From Helicobacter sp. MIT 21-1697 (GTDB lineage: Bacteria; Campylobacterota; Campylobacteria; Campylobacterales; Helicobacteraceae), in the NCBI RefSeq assembly GCF_026241255.1, contig NZ_JAPHNC010000005.1:1-64000 (forward strand): a DNA stretch of 64,000 bases. The letters run 5' to 3'. The notes below the pieces were generated by a model. That model had not been told where the DNA came from, did no database searches, and saw nothing but the letters and a program-made list of their open reading frames with translations. The stretch's first letter is position 1. Every line of letters begins with the position of its first letter. This document shows positions 19,696 to 28,649 of this stretch, piece by piece. A program made the translations under genes and the position numbers.

Positions 19696-20426
19696 GCCAT
19701 ATCAAATCCGCTCTGCTCGTTGATTGTTTCTGTAAGGAGTTTTTTATGAGTTAATCCAACTAGATTAAGCCCAACAAGATGATAACATAATATAAAATCT
19801 GTATGTTTTATAACATAAAAAAGCCCTGCAAAAATATTATGTCCTATTCCCAAACCTGAAGCAATGCCAATGTTTTGCATATCAATACATATATTGCCAT
19901 AGAATCTATATTGTAAAACAAGTTTGTCCTTATACACAAGGATTTTTCTTAATAAATATGGCTTACTCATTATAAAACAATAAAGTGGCAAAGCCAATAT
20001 GCCTATATTTTGTGAAAAATAGGCAAAAAGAATTAAAGATACACAAAAAAGAAAAGAAACTACTGCCCCATAGAGAAATAATATCCTCTGATACCATTTT
20101 TGTTGGTATGCACATTCACAGACAAATAATGACTTATCTTGTATGATATATTCTTGTCCAGCTTTATAAAATATAAACATATAGACTAAAAGATATATAC
20201 ATATTATCATAAACATAAAATTTGCAAAATCCACACAATAGAGTTTAAAAAATAAACCAATTCCAAAAGCATTAAGAGTAGATTCTGCCGCTATAAAACA
20301 TATCGCAACCGCCAAGAATTGCACCACAATAAAAGAACGATTGTATATTCTTGCACATTTTGCATTCAAACTGGTTGTGCCTAATCCATTAAAAAGAAAT
20401 GTGGTATAAGGAGCGTTGGTGTTCAT
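19647..20426 (-). CDS. Unknown island membrane protein, paralog of the next upstream gene
   Basis: A 259-residue protein with about five hydrophobic segments in residues 25-165, then a soluble part. It is a paralog of the 249-residue neighbour. Both begin with a short FNGLG or NSFGT motif followed by a helix. Both have a YRFYGNICIDMQN-type or YRIYGDITLNLQN-type strand pair, then GLGIG, and a C-terminal helix around SGFDMAHH or LGFNVDNI. It overlaps both neighbours (start shares a base with the upstream stop; stop overlaps the next ATG), so translation is coupled. Paired membrane paralogs behind a VgrG spike fit an immunity-type role, but this is inference. Confidence 0.65.
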   Translation of the reverse strand: MNTNAPYTTFLFNGLGTTSLNAKCARIYNRSFIVVQFLAVAICFIAAESTLNAFGIGLFFKLYCVDFANFMFMIICIYLLVYMFIFYKAGQEYIIQDKSLFVCECAYQQKWYQRILFLYGAVVSFLFCVSLILFAYFSQNIGILALPLYCFIMSKPYLLRKILVYKDKLVLQYRFYGNICIDMQNIGIASGLGIGHNIFAGLFYVIKHTDFILCYHLVGLNLVGLTHKKLLTETINEQSGFDMAHHTKMSLLGLKRKRV

Positions 20427-21175
20427 TATTCCTCTCTCATTGTTCTATTTAATCCAAATTGACTTGCATAAGAGATGTTATCCACATTAAAGCCAAGTTT
20501 TTGATAAAGTGCTTCTTTGAGCTGTGTTTTGTTCTCCAATCTGCCCAGCATATCATTATCAATATTACCTAAAATCTGATAAGTTTCAATCGCTTTCTTT
20601 TTTTTATTAAACTTTACTCTCGCAAGTGTTTGATTAACTCCTATCCCAAGTCCCTCTCCAACTAAAGCAAGATTTTGCAAATTAAGCGTAATATCACCAT
20701 AGATTCTATATCTTACTATGAGGCAATCCTCATATAATAAAACCTCTTTAAGTAAAAATGGTTTAGCAAAATATAAATACCAAAGCCACAGACTAAAAAT
20801 AACAAGAAACAAGCTTAAGCTAATTAATAATCCAACAAGATAAAATAAAGTCAAAAATACAAGCCCACTATAATCATAAAATTTTATGCGTTTTTTGCAG
20901 ATAAGTAAAGCCTTTGTTGAATCTCTTTTTCTTTGAGTGTGTCCATTTTGATACAAAAGTATATTAGCATACAAAAAAATCACACAATATAATCCAAAGC
21001 AAATATTTAAAAGTGTCAAAAAAGTAGGGGGAAATGGGTATTTAAAGCTATGAATTAATCCTACAATACCTAAAACAAGAGGAGCATAATTTAAAATAAT
21101 AAATATATAGCGATGAGTTATCCGTTCTTTTTGAGTGCCAAAGCTATTAAGTAACAAAGGGTCAAAATCTTTCAT
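20426..21175 (-). CDS. Unknown island membrane protein, paralog of the next downstream gene
   Basis: A 249-residue membrane protein with hydrophobic segments at about residues 25-60, 65-85 and 110-150 and a soluble C-terminal third. It shares its whole layout with the 259-residue neighbour, including GLGIG at about residue 190. Its start lies in the 52-bp repeat, with the binding site AAAGGAAAAGAGT. An A8 run in the coding strand (opposite T8 near 20598-20605) encodes four lysines and could slip. No catalytic motif is visible. It is also somewhat similar in design to PH-like membrane proteins. Confidence 0.65.
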   Translation of the reverse strand: MKDFDPLLLNSFGTQKERITHRYIFIILNYAPLVLGIVGLIHSFKYPFPPTFLTLLNICFGLYCVIFLYANILLYQNGHTQRKRDSTKALLICKKRIKFYDYSGLVFLTLFYLVGLLISLSLFLVIFSLWLWYLYFAKPFLLKEVLLYEDCLIVRYRIYGDITLNLQNLALVGEGLGIGVNQTLARVKFNKKKKAIETYQILGNIDNDMLGRLENKTQLKEALYQKLGFNVDNISYASQFGLNRTMREE

Positions 21176-21220
21176 ACTCTTTTCCTTTTTAAACCTAAAA
21201 GGCTCATTCTAGTGTGATGT
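21169..21220 (-). repeat. 52-bp repeat at a gene start, copy B
   Basis: Near-identical to 19644-19695 (two mismatches in 52). Here the upstream part covers the last codons and stop of the 168-residue gene in a different reading frame. The DNA, not the protein, is therefore what was copied: it carries the binding site and ATGAAAG start into a new gene junction. Confidence 0.9.
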
Positions 21221-21710
21221 ATCCAAACACCCCACTTACTCCAGCCATTAAAGTATCTGCAAGATTACCTTGATATTCTAGTAAGTTTGTATGAGATTCT
21301 ATGACTAAAGTTGAAGTATCATCATCATTAATAATTTCTTTAGCTGTAATGTTAGAATCTTGGTAAGTGAAAGGTTGAGTAGGATTGTTTGGGTTTGTAG
21401 ATTCTAATTGCTTAGTAGATTCCGTAATGTTTATAGAATCCTTTGTAGATTCTGCAGTTTGCTTACCAAAGTTAAGTATATCATTTTCATTTTGCTGTTC
21501 TTTATTTATCATATCAAAAGGACAATCTACAATACAAGCAATCGCCATAACTTTTTGTTTGGTTTCAGGATTATAGAATACAACACTATTATTTGGACTA
21601 TAAGGAGCATTAGGGTTAGAATTAATCATACCAAACTCTGCACTTGTTCCTTGTTGATTTCCAAATTTTAGAGTGAAACCTAAATTTGATTGTCTTTCAT
21701 CGTTATTCAT
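21204..21710 (-). CDS. Unknown island protein, 168 residues
   Basis: A hydrophilic 168-residue protein rich in Asn, Thr, Ser and Gln. The N-terminal third includes GMINSNPNAPYSPNN, a motif echoed in the 211-residue neighbour (GAIDSSPNASYNVNN). The middle has a Ser/Thr/Glu-rich stretch, and the C-terminus a short hydrophobic patch (LMAGVSGVFGYITLE). It has an AAGGAAT site before the ATG. No family is recognised. It could be a secreted cargo or adaptor associated with the VgrG spike, given the gene order and the absence of membrane helices. Confidence 0.6.
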   Translation of the reverse strand: MNNDERQSNLGFTLKFGNQQGTSAEFGMINSNPNAPYSPNNSVVFYNPETKQKVMAIACIVDCPFDMINKEQQNENDILNFGKQTAESTKDSINITESTKQLESTNPNNPTQPFTYQDSNITAKEIINDDDTSTLVIESHTNLLEYQGNLADTLMAGVSGVFGYITLE

Positions 21711-21725
21711 TGTTTATTCCTTAAA

Positions 21726-22426
21726 TTAATAAAGACTAAATTGCTTTTGTAAATCATAAGGCAAAGAATTTATATCTACACCTTGCAACTCTAAGGCTTC
21801 TTTGGTTTTTTTGATGAGAAACTCGTGTAAATAAGACACATCATATAAACTTCATCATAGAGTTTGGGAGAGAGATAATAATCCCAAGCAATAAGGCGAA
21901 TAATGCAATAAGGTTTTAGTCGCCAGAGAAAATAAAAATATTTACTTTTGATAGCTCCTAGAGGGAAAATTGTAATTAATCTAGGTGGTGTGGTAGGGTA
22001 TAATCCTAGGCTTTTAAAATGTGTTACAATGCCCACTTCCCCAAACTTAAAGAATCCCTTTTGCATTCTAAACCAATTTCTACGCTCAAAGCCTATGCCT
22101 TGATTTGTGATGTAGATTTTATTTTTTCTTGTATAAAATAAATAATAAGAGCTGAAAGCAACACCTCCCCAAAATAAGCCTAAAAAAATAAATATTACTA
22201 AATTCATTTCGTTGTCGAAAAAGATTTGTGTAAGCCCAATACTTCCAATAAGAGCAAAAATAAAGGTAGAACAAAGTATGAGATAATCCCACCAACTAGG
22301 ATTATGTTTCACCTCAAAGACTATCTTATCTTTTGAATCAATATTATTATTTACATTATAAGAAGCATTAGGACTAGAATCTATCGCTCCAGCTTTTATA
22401 TCAAATCCTTTATTCTCTCCCATCAC
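21726..22426 (-). pseudogene. Frameshifted PH-like membrane protein
   Basis: The uninterrupted frame (21791-22426) encodes 211 residues: a PNASYNVNN motif, two hydrophobic segments (about residues 47-67 and 73-95), then a soluble part resembling a bacterial PH (YdbT-like) domain (KIYITNQGIGFERRN). Just before its end, a TATAT sequence appears to have gained two bases. In the shifted frame the protein would continue as YLHEFLIKKTKEALELQG and stop at 21726. That lost tail resembles the C-terminus of the other broken island gene (KTREALESQG), which supports a real frameshift. The start overlaps the vgrG stop (ATGA). Confidence 0.55.
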
Positions 22427-23481
22427 TCCGCCTTAATCTCCCCACCTTTAACTATAAGTCCTTTAGAATCTATCACTACTTCTACTCCACCAGCTTTAAT
22501 AATAACACTCTCTCCTTTAGCAGTAATAGAAGTGTCTCCTACTTGGTGAAGGATTTGATTACCTGCTGTGGCAGTAAGATTACTCTTAGATTCCATATCG
22601 GTATTATCTGCAATAAAAGAAAGTTCTTTTTGTGTTTCAAACGAAGCAGATTCTTTACCAAAGAATAAGATATTGTCTTTAGCATTAAAATTCATTTGAG
22701 ATTGGGTAGAGAGATTACATTCTTTCACACTCTGTATATCTAATGTCCCCTCTACCACATCCCTCTTATTCCCTTCTACCTTCCTCCTCTCATCTTGTCT
22801 TATACTTGTATAAAGACTTCCCTCTATCTCTACTTCTTTATCCTCTCCTACATACTCATTACTCTTCTTTGCAATCCTTACTTTATTATCTACTCCTACA
22901 TTTAAAGTATGACTTAATCCTACTATGGTATCTTTTGATAAAGCTACATTGGTATTGTATTCTCCTCCTACACTGACTATCTTTGCTAAGTCTATGGTTT
23001 GAGTATGAATCTTTTTAATCCTTTCAGTATAAGTTCCCTCTACTAGAGAATCTTTATTATTCTGTATGCTTTGAGTAAAATTATGTTTAATGAGTTCTTC
23101 ATAATCTTTTTGTGCCTGAAGATAAATCTGTTCTTGTTCTTTTATATTAGAAAGAGTAAATTCATTCAATCCAGATTCTATTGTATGAGAGTGTGTATAC
23201 TCTGTATTGCTTTGTGGAATATTAAGAGTTCTTGCACTCAAACTGATTTGATGAGCATTCAAAGGTAAAGAGGGCAGGGCTTTATTGCTTTGGTTATACA
23301 GACTGCCACTAATATAAGGTTTATCTATATCATCATCAAAGAAACTCACAATGACTTCATCTCCAATTCTAGGAGTATGATACAAGCCTGAACTTATACT
23401 TGCAAGGGGAGAGCTTACCCTAAGAAAAGGAGAGTAATGGTAGCAGCATTCTTTCTGTTGTGTTCTTATGAGAGAATTCAT
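22423..23481 (-). CDS. VgrG spike fragment (C-terminal part of a type VI secretion VgrG)
   Basis: A 352-residue protein matching only the C-terminal part of VgrG. It opens inside the gp5-like OB domain (RVSSPLASISSGLYHTPRIG, then DEVIVSFFDDDIDKPYISGS). It continues through repeated short strands of the beta-helix spike (GLSHTLNVGVDNKVRIA; EVEIEGS) and ends in GGVEVVIDSKGLIVKGGEIK. The N-terminal hub, roughly 300 residues that trimerise and dock on the T6SS tube, is absent, and no trace of it lies upstream. Both ends overlap neighbours by 4 bases (ATGA), a tidy arrangement for a mere fragment. It may be a remnant or a split spike working with a hub encoded elsewhere. Confidence 0.8.
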   Translation of the reverse strand: MNSLIRTQQKECCYHYSPFLRVSSPLASISSGLYHTPRIGDEVIVSFFDDDIDKPYISGSLYNQSNKALPSLPLNAHQISLSARTLNIPQSNTEYTHSHTIESGLNEFTLSNIKEQEQIYLQAQKDYEELIKHNFTQSIQNNKDSLVEGTYTERIKKIHTQTIDLAKIVSVGGEYNTNVALSKDTIVGLSHTLNVGVDNKVRIAKKSNEYVGEDKEVEIEGSLYTSIRQDERRKVEGNKRDVVEGTLDIQSVKECNLSTQSQMNFNAKDNILFFGKESASFETQKELSFIADNTDMESKSNLTATAGNQILHQVGDTSITAKGESVIIKAGGVEVVIDSKGLIVKGGEIKAE

Positions 23482-24122
23482 CTATTTATCTCTCCTATCC
23501 ACCTTAGAATATTTCCTTTCTCATCTATTTCTACTTCTAAGTCTTTGTATTTGTTATAAAATCTAGGAGCTAGGATTTCATTGAAGTATTGTGTGCCTTT
23601 GGGGGTAATATCAATCCACACATTATATCTACTCCAACACTTAGGATTATCCCAAAAAGTTTCTTTTGTGAGATTTTTATCACATTTTGCATTCCATTCA
23701 AAATATTGCTCATTATCAATAAAATGTGTTTTAAAATGCTCCCAAGATTCATTGCAAGATTGCTTATAAGTAGAAAGATTATAGATAGAATTTATACTTT
23801 CTTCATAGCTTGAGCCAAACTCTATATACCCCGCTATAAACGCACTCTCTATAACATTAAGATATTCTTTTTCATAACATACTAGAAATTCACTCATCAA
23901 TACTTCATCAATCTCGTGCCATTCATACAATAACTGATTGTAAAGACTAAATTCCATTAATTCCATCATATCCGCCATACTCGCATTTGGATATGCTATG
24001 AGGTATATATCTACAAGATTCACATTTGTGCCTTGCAAAGCCTTATCATTTCTCCACTCACCAAAAAGACGATGAGTTTTAGAATCTATCATTTTATATC
24101 GTTTTGGTTTCATTGATTTCAT
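23478..24122 (-). CDS. Unknown protein upstream of the VgrG spike
   Basis: A 214-residue soluble protein rich in Tyr, Trp, Asn and Glu, starting MKSMKPKRYKMIDSK. It looks mainly helical (for example ADMMELMEFSLYNQLLYEW) with several Trp-containing segments near the C-terminus (WDNPKCWSRYNVWID). No signal peptide or membrane helix is present. Its stop overlaps the vgrG fragment start, so it is probably translated with it. I do not recognise the family; an effector chaperone/adaptor or a cargo protein are both possible. It is the first gene of the island on this strand. No gene or clear promoter is seen in the 76 bases up to flgR. Confidence 0.6.
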   Translation of the reverse strand: MKSMKPKRYKMIDSKTHRLFGEWRNDKALQGTNVNLVDIYLIAYPNASMADMMELMEFSLYNQLLYEWHEIDEVLMSEFLVCYEKEYLNVIESAFIAGYIEFGSSYEESINSIYNLSTYKQSCNESWEHFKTHFIDNEQYFEWNAKCDKNLTKETFWDNPKCWSRYNVWIDITPKGTQYFNEILAPRFYNKYKDLEVEIDEKGNILRWIGEINR

Positions 24123-24198
24123 ACTTTTTATATTCTAAAACACACGCCCAAATCCAAGCTATCGCCATACATAAAGCAACGGATTAATTCAAAAACAA

Positions 24199-25530
24199 CT
24201 AAATCTCATAACGCGCAATTTTATGTCGTAGCACCTCTACATTCATACCTAGTATATCACTTGCTTTTTGCAAATCATTATGAGTTTCTTTAAGTGTTTG
24301 GATAATCAGCTCCTTTTCTAGCTCGCCAATGCCTTGTTTGTGTGATGTATTTGCACCAAAAGCTTGATTGCGAGATTCTAAAAATAAATCTTTTGGACTT
24401 ATCTCCTCTCCCTCACTTAAGATTCCAGCCCTTTCTATCACCGAAAGCAGCTCTCGCACATTCCCATACCATTCATATGCAAGCAACGCTTCTTTTGCCT
24501 CCTTAGAAAATCTCTTCTGTCCTAAGCCATATTGCATACACACAGATTCTAGTTTCCATTCACTTAATGGCAAAATCTCCTCCTTGCGCTCTTTAAGCGG
24601 TGGAATGGACAAAGGTATCGTTTGAAGTCTAAAAAACAAATCCTCTCTAAACTCGTTTTTTGCAATCTTAGCTTGTATATTAGCATTTGTCGCAGAGATA
24701 AAGCGCACATCAATTTTAATAGGCTTTGAGCTACCAAGTCGTGTTACACTTTTTTCTTGCAAAACACGCAAAAGCTTTGCTTGAAGAGCTAGGGGCATTT
24801 CTCCAATCTCATCTAAAAATACACTGCCTCCATTAGCATCTTCTAAAATACCCGGTTTTGCACTTGTGGCATCTGTAAAAGCACCTTTTTCATACCCAAA
24901 GAGTTCAGATTCCAATAAATGCTCGGGAATTGCCGCCATATTGATGGCTATAAATGGTGCATTGGCACGATTAGAGTTTTTATGGATAAAGTTTGCAAAC
25001 ACATCTTTTCCTACCCCACTCTGCCCCAAAAGCAACACACTTGCGTCAGTTTTGGCAACTTTGAGTGCAATATGTTTTACCTCTTCTAGCTTCGGAGAGG
25101 TAGCAATAAAATCATTAACAAGATTCTGCAATTTGTGTGTGGTTTGAGAATCTTGAGATTTTGAGGGATTTTGAGTGATTTTATGAGCCTTAAAGCTTCG
25201 CTCTATAGCTTCAATCAATGTTTCTATCTCAAATCCCTTAACAAGAAAATCTTTCACGCCCAAACGAATAGATTTAATAGCATTTTGCACAGAAGCATTG
25301 CCAGTAATGACAATCGCCTCATATCGCCCATTAAGTTCTTGCAAGAAAGCTAATCCGTCCATTTGAGGCATATTAATATCAGTAATCACAAGCTCAAAAC
25401 TCTCATCAAGCTTTTTTAGAGCGTCTTTTGGATTCTTGAAACTCACAATCTCATATTGCGGATAATCTTCAAATGCAGTTTCTAATGACTTGCGATAATT
25501 AATATCATCTTCTATAATTGCGATTTTCAT
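24199..25530 (-). CDS. flgR: Sigma-54-dependent flagellar response regulator FlgR
   Basis: A 443-residue NtrC-type activator. The receiver domain is at residues 1-120, with the phosphoacceptor Asp in LVITDINMPQMDG. The AAA+ domain (about 145-375) has Walker A GQSGVGKD and the sigma-54 contact loop as GAFTDA instead of the usual GAFTGA. A C-terminal Fis-type helix-turn-helix is visible (LQKASDILGMNVEVLRHKI). H. pylori FlgR (HP0703) lacks that last domain. It turns on RpoN-dependent flagellar genes downstream of the FlgS kinase. Its start overlaps the HP0702-like gene by 4 bases, and the gene order matches H. pylori. Confidence 0.9.
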   Translation of the reverse strand: MKIAIIEDDINYRKSLETAFEDYPQYEIVSFKNPKDALKKLDESFELVITDINMPQMDGLAFLQELNGRYEAIVITGNASVQNAIKSIRLGVKDFLVKGFEIETLIEAIERSFKAHKITQNPSKSQDSQTTHKLQNLVNDFIATSPKLEEVKHIALKVAKTDASVLLLGQSGVGKDVFANFIHKNSNRANAPFIAINMAAIPEHLLESELFGYEKGAFTDATSAKPGILEDANGGSVFLDEIGEMPLALQAKLLRVLQEKSVTRLGSSKPIKIDVRFISATNANIQAKIAKNEFREDLFFRLQTIPLSIPPLKERKEEILPLSEWKLESVCMQYGLGQKRFSKEAKEALLAYEWYGNVRELLSVIERAGILSEGEEISPKDLFLESRNQAFGANTSHKQGIGELEKELIIQTLKETHNDLQKASDILGMNVEVLRHKIARYEI

Positions 25531-26000
25531 ACTCTCCCCTTTGCTAAGATTTGCAATATAATACTTTTATCAACTAGCTTTGCTTTAATTCTTGTAGGTG
25601 CAATTTCAAAGCTCACACGCGAACTTAGAGCATTATTTCTACCCTTTGTAGATTCTCTAACATATACTTGATAGGTGTAAAAACACTCTAATACTTGCTC
25701 TTTTTCTTGTTTGAGAATAGAAGTGATAAAATAAGGCATATCGTCCATAATAGGATACCTACTTGCATCAATCTCACATTGTGCAGCGACTTTATAGCCT
25801 TTTTCACCCTGATAATTCATTGCGTGAGATACACGATAACGTTCTCCTAATGCAACATTATCTTTGCTTATCATTTTGTAAGAGATAAGCAGCTCTACTT
25901 CAACACCATCAAAAGATTCATCGTAAGGAATATTATCAAGCTCATTTGCTCCATTAAGTATGCCTATGCACAAAAGGAATATCAAGAATCGCCCACGCAT
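25527..26000 (-). CDS. Conserved exported protein, HP0702-like
   Basis: A 157-residue protein with a signal peptide (MRGRFLIFLLCIGILNGANE). The mature part is a single beta-rich domain with two Cys (in QCEID and ECFYTYQ) that could form a disulfide. The ATG at 26000 has a GAGGAG site six bases away; the TTG at 26027 lacks one and is rejected. It sits between gyrA and flgR exactly as HP0702 does. The function is unknown. Its linkage to flgR suggests, weakly, an envelope or motility role. Confidence 0.75.
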   Translation of the reverse strand: MRGRFLIFLLCIGILNGANELDNIPYDESFDGVEVELLISYKMISKDNVALGERYRVSHAMNYQGEKGYKVAAQCEIDASRYPIMDDMPYFITSILKQEKEQVLECFYTYQVYVRESTKGRNNALSSRVSFEIAPTRIKAKLVDKSIILQILAKGRV

Positions 26001-26038
26001 AAGAATCTCCTCACTCCATTCTTGCAATCCTTACTTAA

Positions 26039-28513
26039 TTAGCCCTCGCTTCCCTCTTCATCATTCATATCCTCTTCTTTTGGCTCTTTTGGACAAACAT
26101 TAGCATAAGCCACTTTATCATTGCTAACATTGACAATTTTTACCCCACTTGTATTACGTCCAGCCGAACGTATCGCCTCTGTATCTACGCGAATCATTTT
26201 TCCCGAGCTTGTAAGCACCATAAGGTCCATATTTTCATCATTGATATTTACAACACTCACGAGCTTACCTGTTTTGGGCGTAAGCTTCATTACAATGACA
26301 CCTTTGCCTGCACGGCTTTGCAAACGATATTCTCCAGCCAAAGTTTGTTTGCCAATACCACGCTCGCTCACCGTTAAAAGCTTATCTGTATCATTTGCAA
26401 TAGTCGTAGCTGCGATAACACGATCTTCACTTGCCTTAAATTTAATACCTGTTACCCCGCGACTTACGCGTCCAATTTCACGCAATTCTTCAACACCAAA
26501 GCGGATACACATACCTTGATAAGTAGCAATGAATAGTTCTTTAATATGAGAATCAACAATATGTGCTGTTACAAGCTCATCATTCTCATCAAGATTAATC
26601 GCCCTAACGCCTATGCTACGAATATTGCCATATTCTTTCAAATTTGTGCGCTTGACAATGCCATTTTTGGTAAAAAACACAAGCGATTTATCTTCATTAA
26701 AATCTGTGGTGGTAATCGTTGCCATAATTTTCTCATCGGGTTGGAGATTGATAAGATTTACTACTGCCTTGCCAATAGCTGTGCGTCCTGCTTCTGGAAT
26801 CTTATACACCTTAAGCCAATAGAGTTGCCCTCTATTAGTAACAAACATAATTGTATCGTGTGTATTTGCCACAAAAAAAGATTCTATAAAATCATCATCG
26901 TGTGTATTGCCACTGATTTTGCCCTTGCCACCACGATTTTGCTTTTCATAAGTTTTAAGCAACACGCGTTTGACATAGCCTCTATGACTCATTGTAACAA
27001 CTACTTTCTCATTGGGGATTAAATCTTCTACATCAATAGCATCATAATCTTCTTCAATTTGTGTGCGTCTTTTGGTGCTAAATTTCTCTTTAATCTCCAA
27101 AAGTTCCTCTTTCACAATGCTTTTAAGCTTCTCTTCGCTTTTAAGGATAGATTCTAAATATGCAATTTGCGCTTGGAGTTGGGCATATTCTTCATTAATC
27201 TTATCTCTCTCTAAGCCTGTAAGTCTTTGCAAACGCATTTCAAGTATAGCTTTAGCTTGCAATTCGCTTAATTTGAACTTAGCTACAAGCGCATTTTTTG
27301 CCTCATCAGTATCTTTTGAGGCACGAATGGTGCTAATAACCTCATCAATATTATCTAATGCAATGATTAAACCCTCTAAAATATGCGCTCGTGCCTTTGC
27401 TTTCTCAAGTTCAAAAATACTCCTGCGAATGATAATTGTCTTACGATGAGCAATAAAAATTTGCAAAAGCTCAAGGAGATTAAAAATTTTTGGTTCTTTA
27501 TTATTAATGGCAAGCAGGATAATACCAAATGTGCTTTCCATTGTTGTAGATTTAAAAAGATGATTAAGCACAATTTCGCTCATCGCATCGCGTTTAAGCT
27601 CTATAACAACGCGAATCCCTTCTCTATCACTTTCATCACGCACTTCGGAAATACCATCAATAACCTTCTCTTTTGCTAACTCTGAAATTTGCTCAACAAG
27701 CTTCGCCTTATTGACTTGATAAGGCACTTCATCAATGACAATCACATCTTTAGTTTTTGTCTTTTCAATATGTACTTTTGCACGCACACGAATGCGTCCT
27801 CGTCCTGTGCGATAAGCCTCTAAAATCCCTGCTTTGCCATAGATGATTCCACCCGTTGGAAAATCTGGTCCCTGCACAATATCAAGCAAATCCTCTACAT
27901 CTTGTGTATTTTTATCAATGACTACAATAAGTGCATCTATAATCTCATCAATACGATGTGGTGGGATAGAAGTCGCCATACCTACTGCAATACCACTTGA
28001 GCCATTTACAAGTAAATTTGGGAATCTTGTAGGCAAAACATCTGGTTCATAAAGCGTATTATCATAATTTGGCACAAATTCAACTGTGTCTTTGTCAATA
28101 TCGCGTAGCATCTCCTCACTTGCGCTTGTCATACGCGCCTCTGTATAACGCATAGCTGCTGCACCATCACCATCAATAGAGCCAAAATTACCTTGCCCAT
28201 CAACAAGTTCAAGTCTCATAGAAAAATCCTGTGCCATACGCACAAGTGCATCATATACTGCTGTATCGCCGTGTGGGTGATATTTACCAATTACATCACC
28301 TACGATTCTTGCGCTTTTTTTGTATGGGCGGCGAGGCGAGAGGTTAAGCTCATTCATTGCATATAAAATTCTCCTATGCACAGGCTTTAATCCATCTTTT
28401 GCATCGGGCAATGCTCTCCCTACGATGACACTCATTGAATAATCAAGATAACTCTCTTTAATAGAATCATCAATCTTTACATCTATACTCTTCTCATCTA
28501 TTATGCTCTCCAT
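26039..28513 (-). CDS. gyrA: DNA gyrase subunit A
   Basis: An 824-residue GyrA, close to the 827 of H. pylori. With GyrB it introduces negative supercoils. The breakage-reunion domain has the catalytic Tyr in [11 protein letters not shown], and the C-terminal beta-pinwheel carries repeated blades. The GyrA-box-like motif [10 protein letters not shown] starts the C-terminal domain. In the quinolone region the sequence reads GDTAVYD, with Thr84 and Asp88. These are the residues typical of susceptible Campylobacter-type enzymes, where H. pylori has Asn. The ATG at 28513 has a GGGAGAG site; the TTG at 28537 is rejected. Confidence 0.97.
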   Translation of the reverse strand: MESIIDEKSIDVKIDDSIKESYLDYSMSVIVGRALPDAKDGLKPVHRRILYAMNELNLSPRRPYKKSARIVGDVIGKYHPHGDTAVYDALVRMAQDFSMRLELVDGQGNFGSIDGDGAAAMRYTEARMTSASEEMLRDIDKDTVEFVPNYDNTLYEPDVLPTRFPNLLVNGSSGIAVGMATSIPPHRIDEIIDALIVVIDKNTQDVEDLLDIVQGPDFPTGGIIYGKAGILEAYRTGRGRIRVRAKVHIEKTKTKDVIVIDEVPYQVNKAKLVEQISELAKEKVIDGISEVRDESDREGIRVVIELKRDAMSEIVLNHLFKSTTMESTFGIILLAINNKEPKIFNLLELLQIFIAHRKTIIIRRSIFELEKAKARAHILEGLIIALDNIDEVISTIRASKDTDEAKNALVAKFKLSELQAKAILEMRLQRLTGLERDKINEEYAQLQAQIAYLESILKSEEKLKSIVKEELLEIKEKFSTKRRTQIEEDYDAIDVEDLIPNEKVVVTMSHRGYVKRVLLKTYEKQNRGGKGKISGNTHDDDFIESFFVANTHDTIMFVTNRGQLYWLKVYKIPEAGRTAIGKAVVNLINLQPDEKIMATITTTDFNEDKSLVFFTKNGIVKRTNLKEYGNIRSIGVRAINLDENDELVTAHIVDSHIKELFIATYQGMCIRFGVEELREIGRVSRGVTGIKFKASEDRVIAATTIANDTDKLLTVSERGIGKQTLAGEYRLQSRAGKGVIVMKLTPKTGKLVSVVNINDENMDLMVLTSSGKMIRVDTEAIRSAGRNTSGVKIVNVSNDKVAYANVCPKEPKEEDMNDEEGSEG

Positions 28514-28597
28514 TGTCTCTCCCAATATAGTTTTCAAAACCGCTTATTTTAGCCAAAATTGACTAAAAATAGGCTTACTTCTTAAGTAAAAGCATTA

Positions 28598-28603
28598 TAT
28601 AAT
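28598..28603 (+). promoter_or_regulatory. -10 element for the LysE-type gene
   Basis: A perfect TATAAT lies 46 bases before the LysE-type start, with TTACTT 17 bases upstream (28575-28580) as a weak -35. It lies in the divergent gap between gyrA and this gene. Confidence 0.5.
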
Positions 28604-28649
28604 CTTTAAAGATATTATCTTAATACAACAAGTGAGAAGTTCATTAAAT

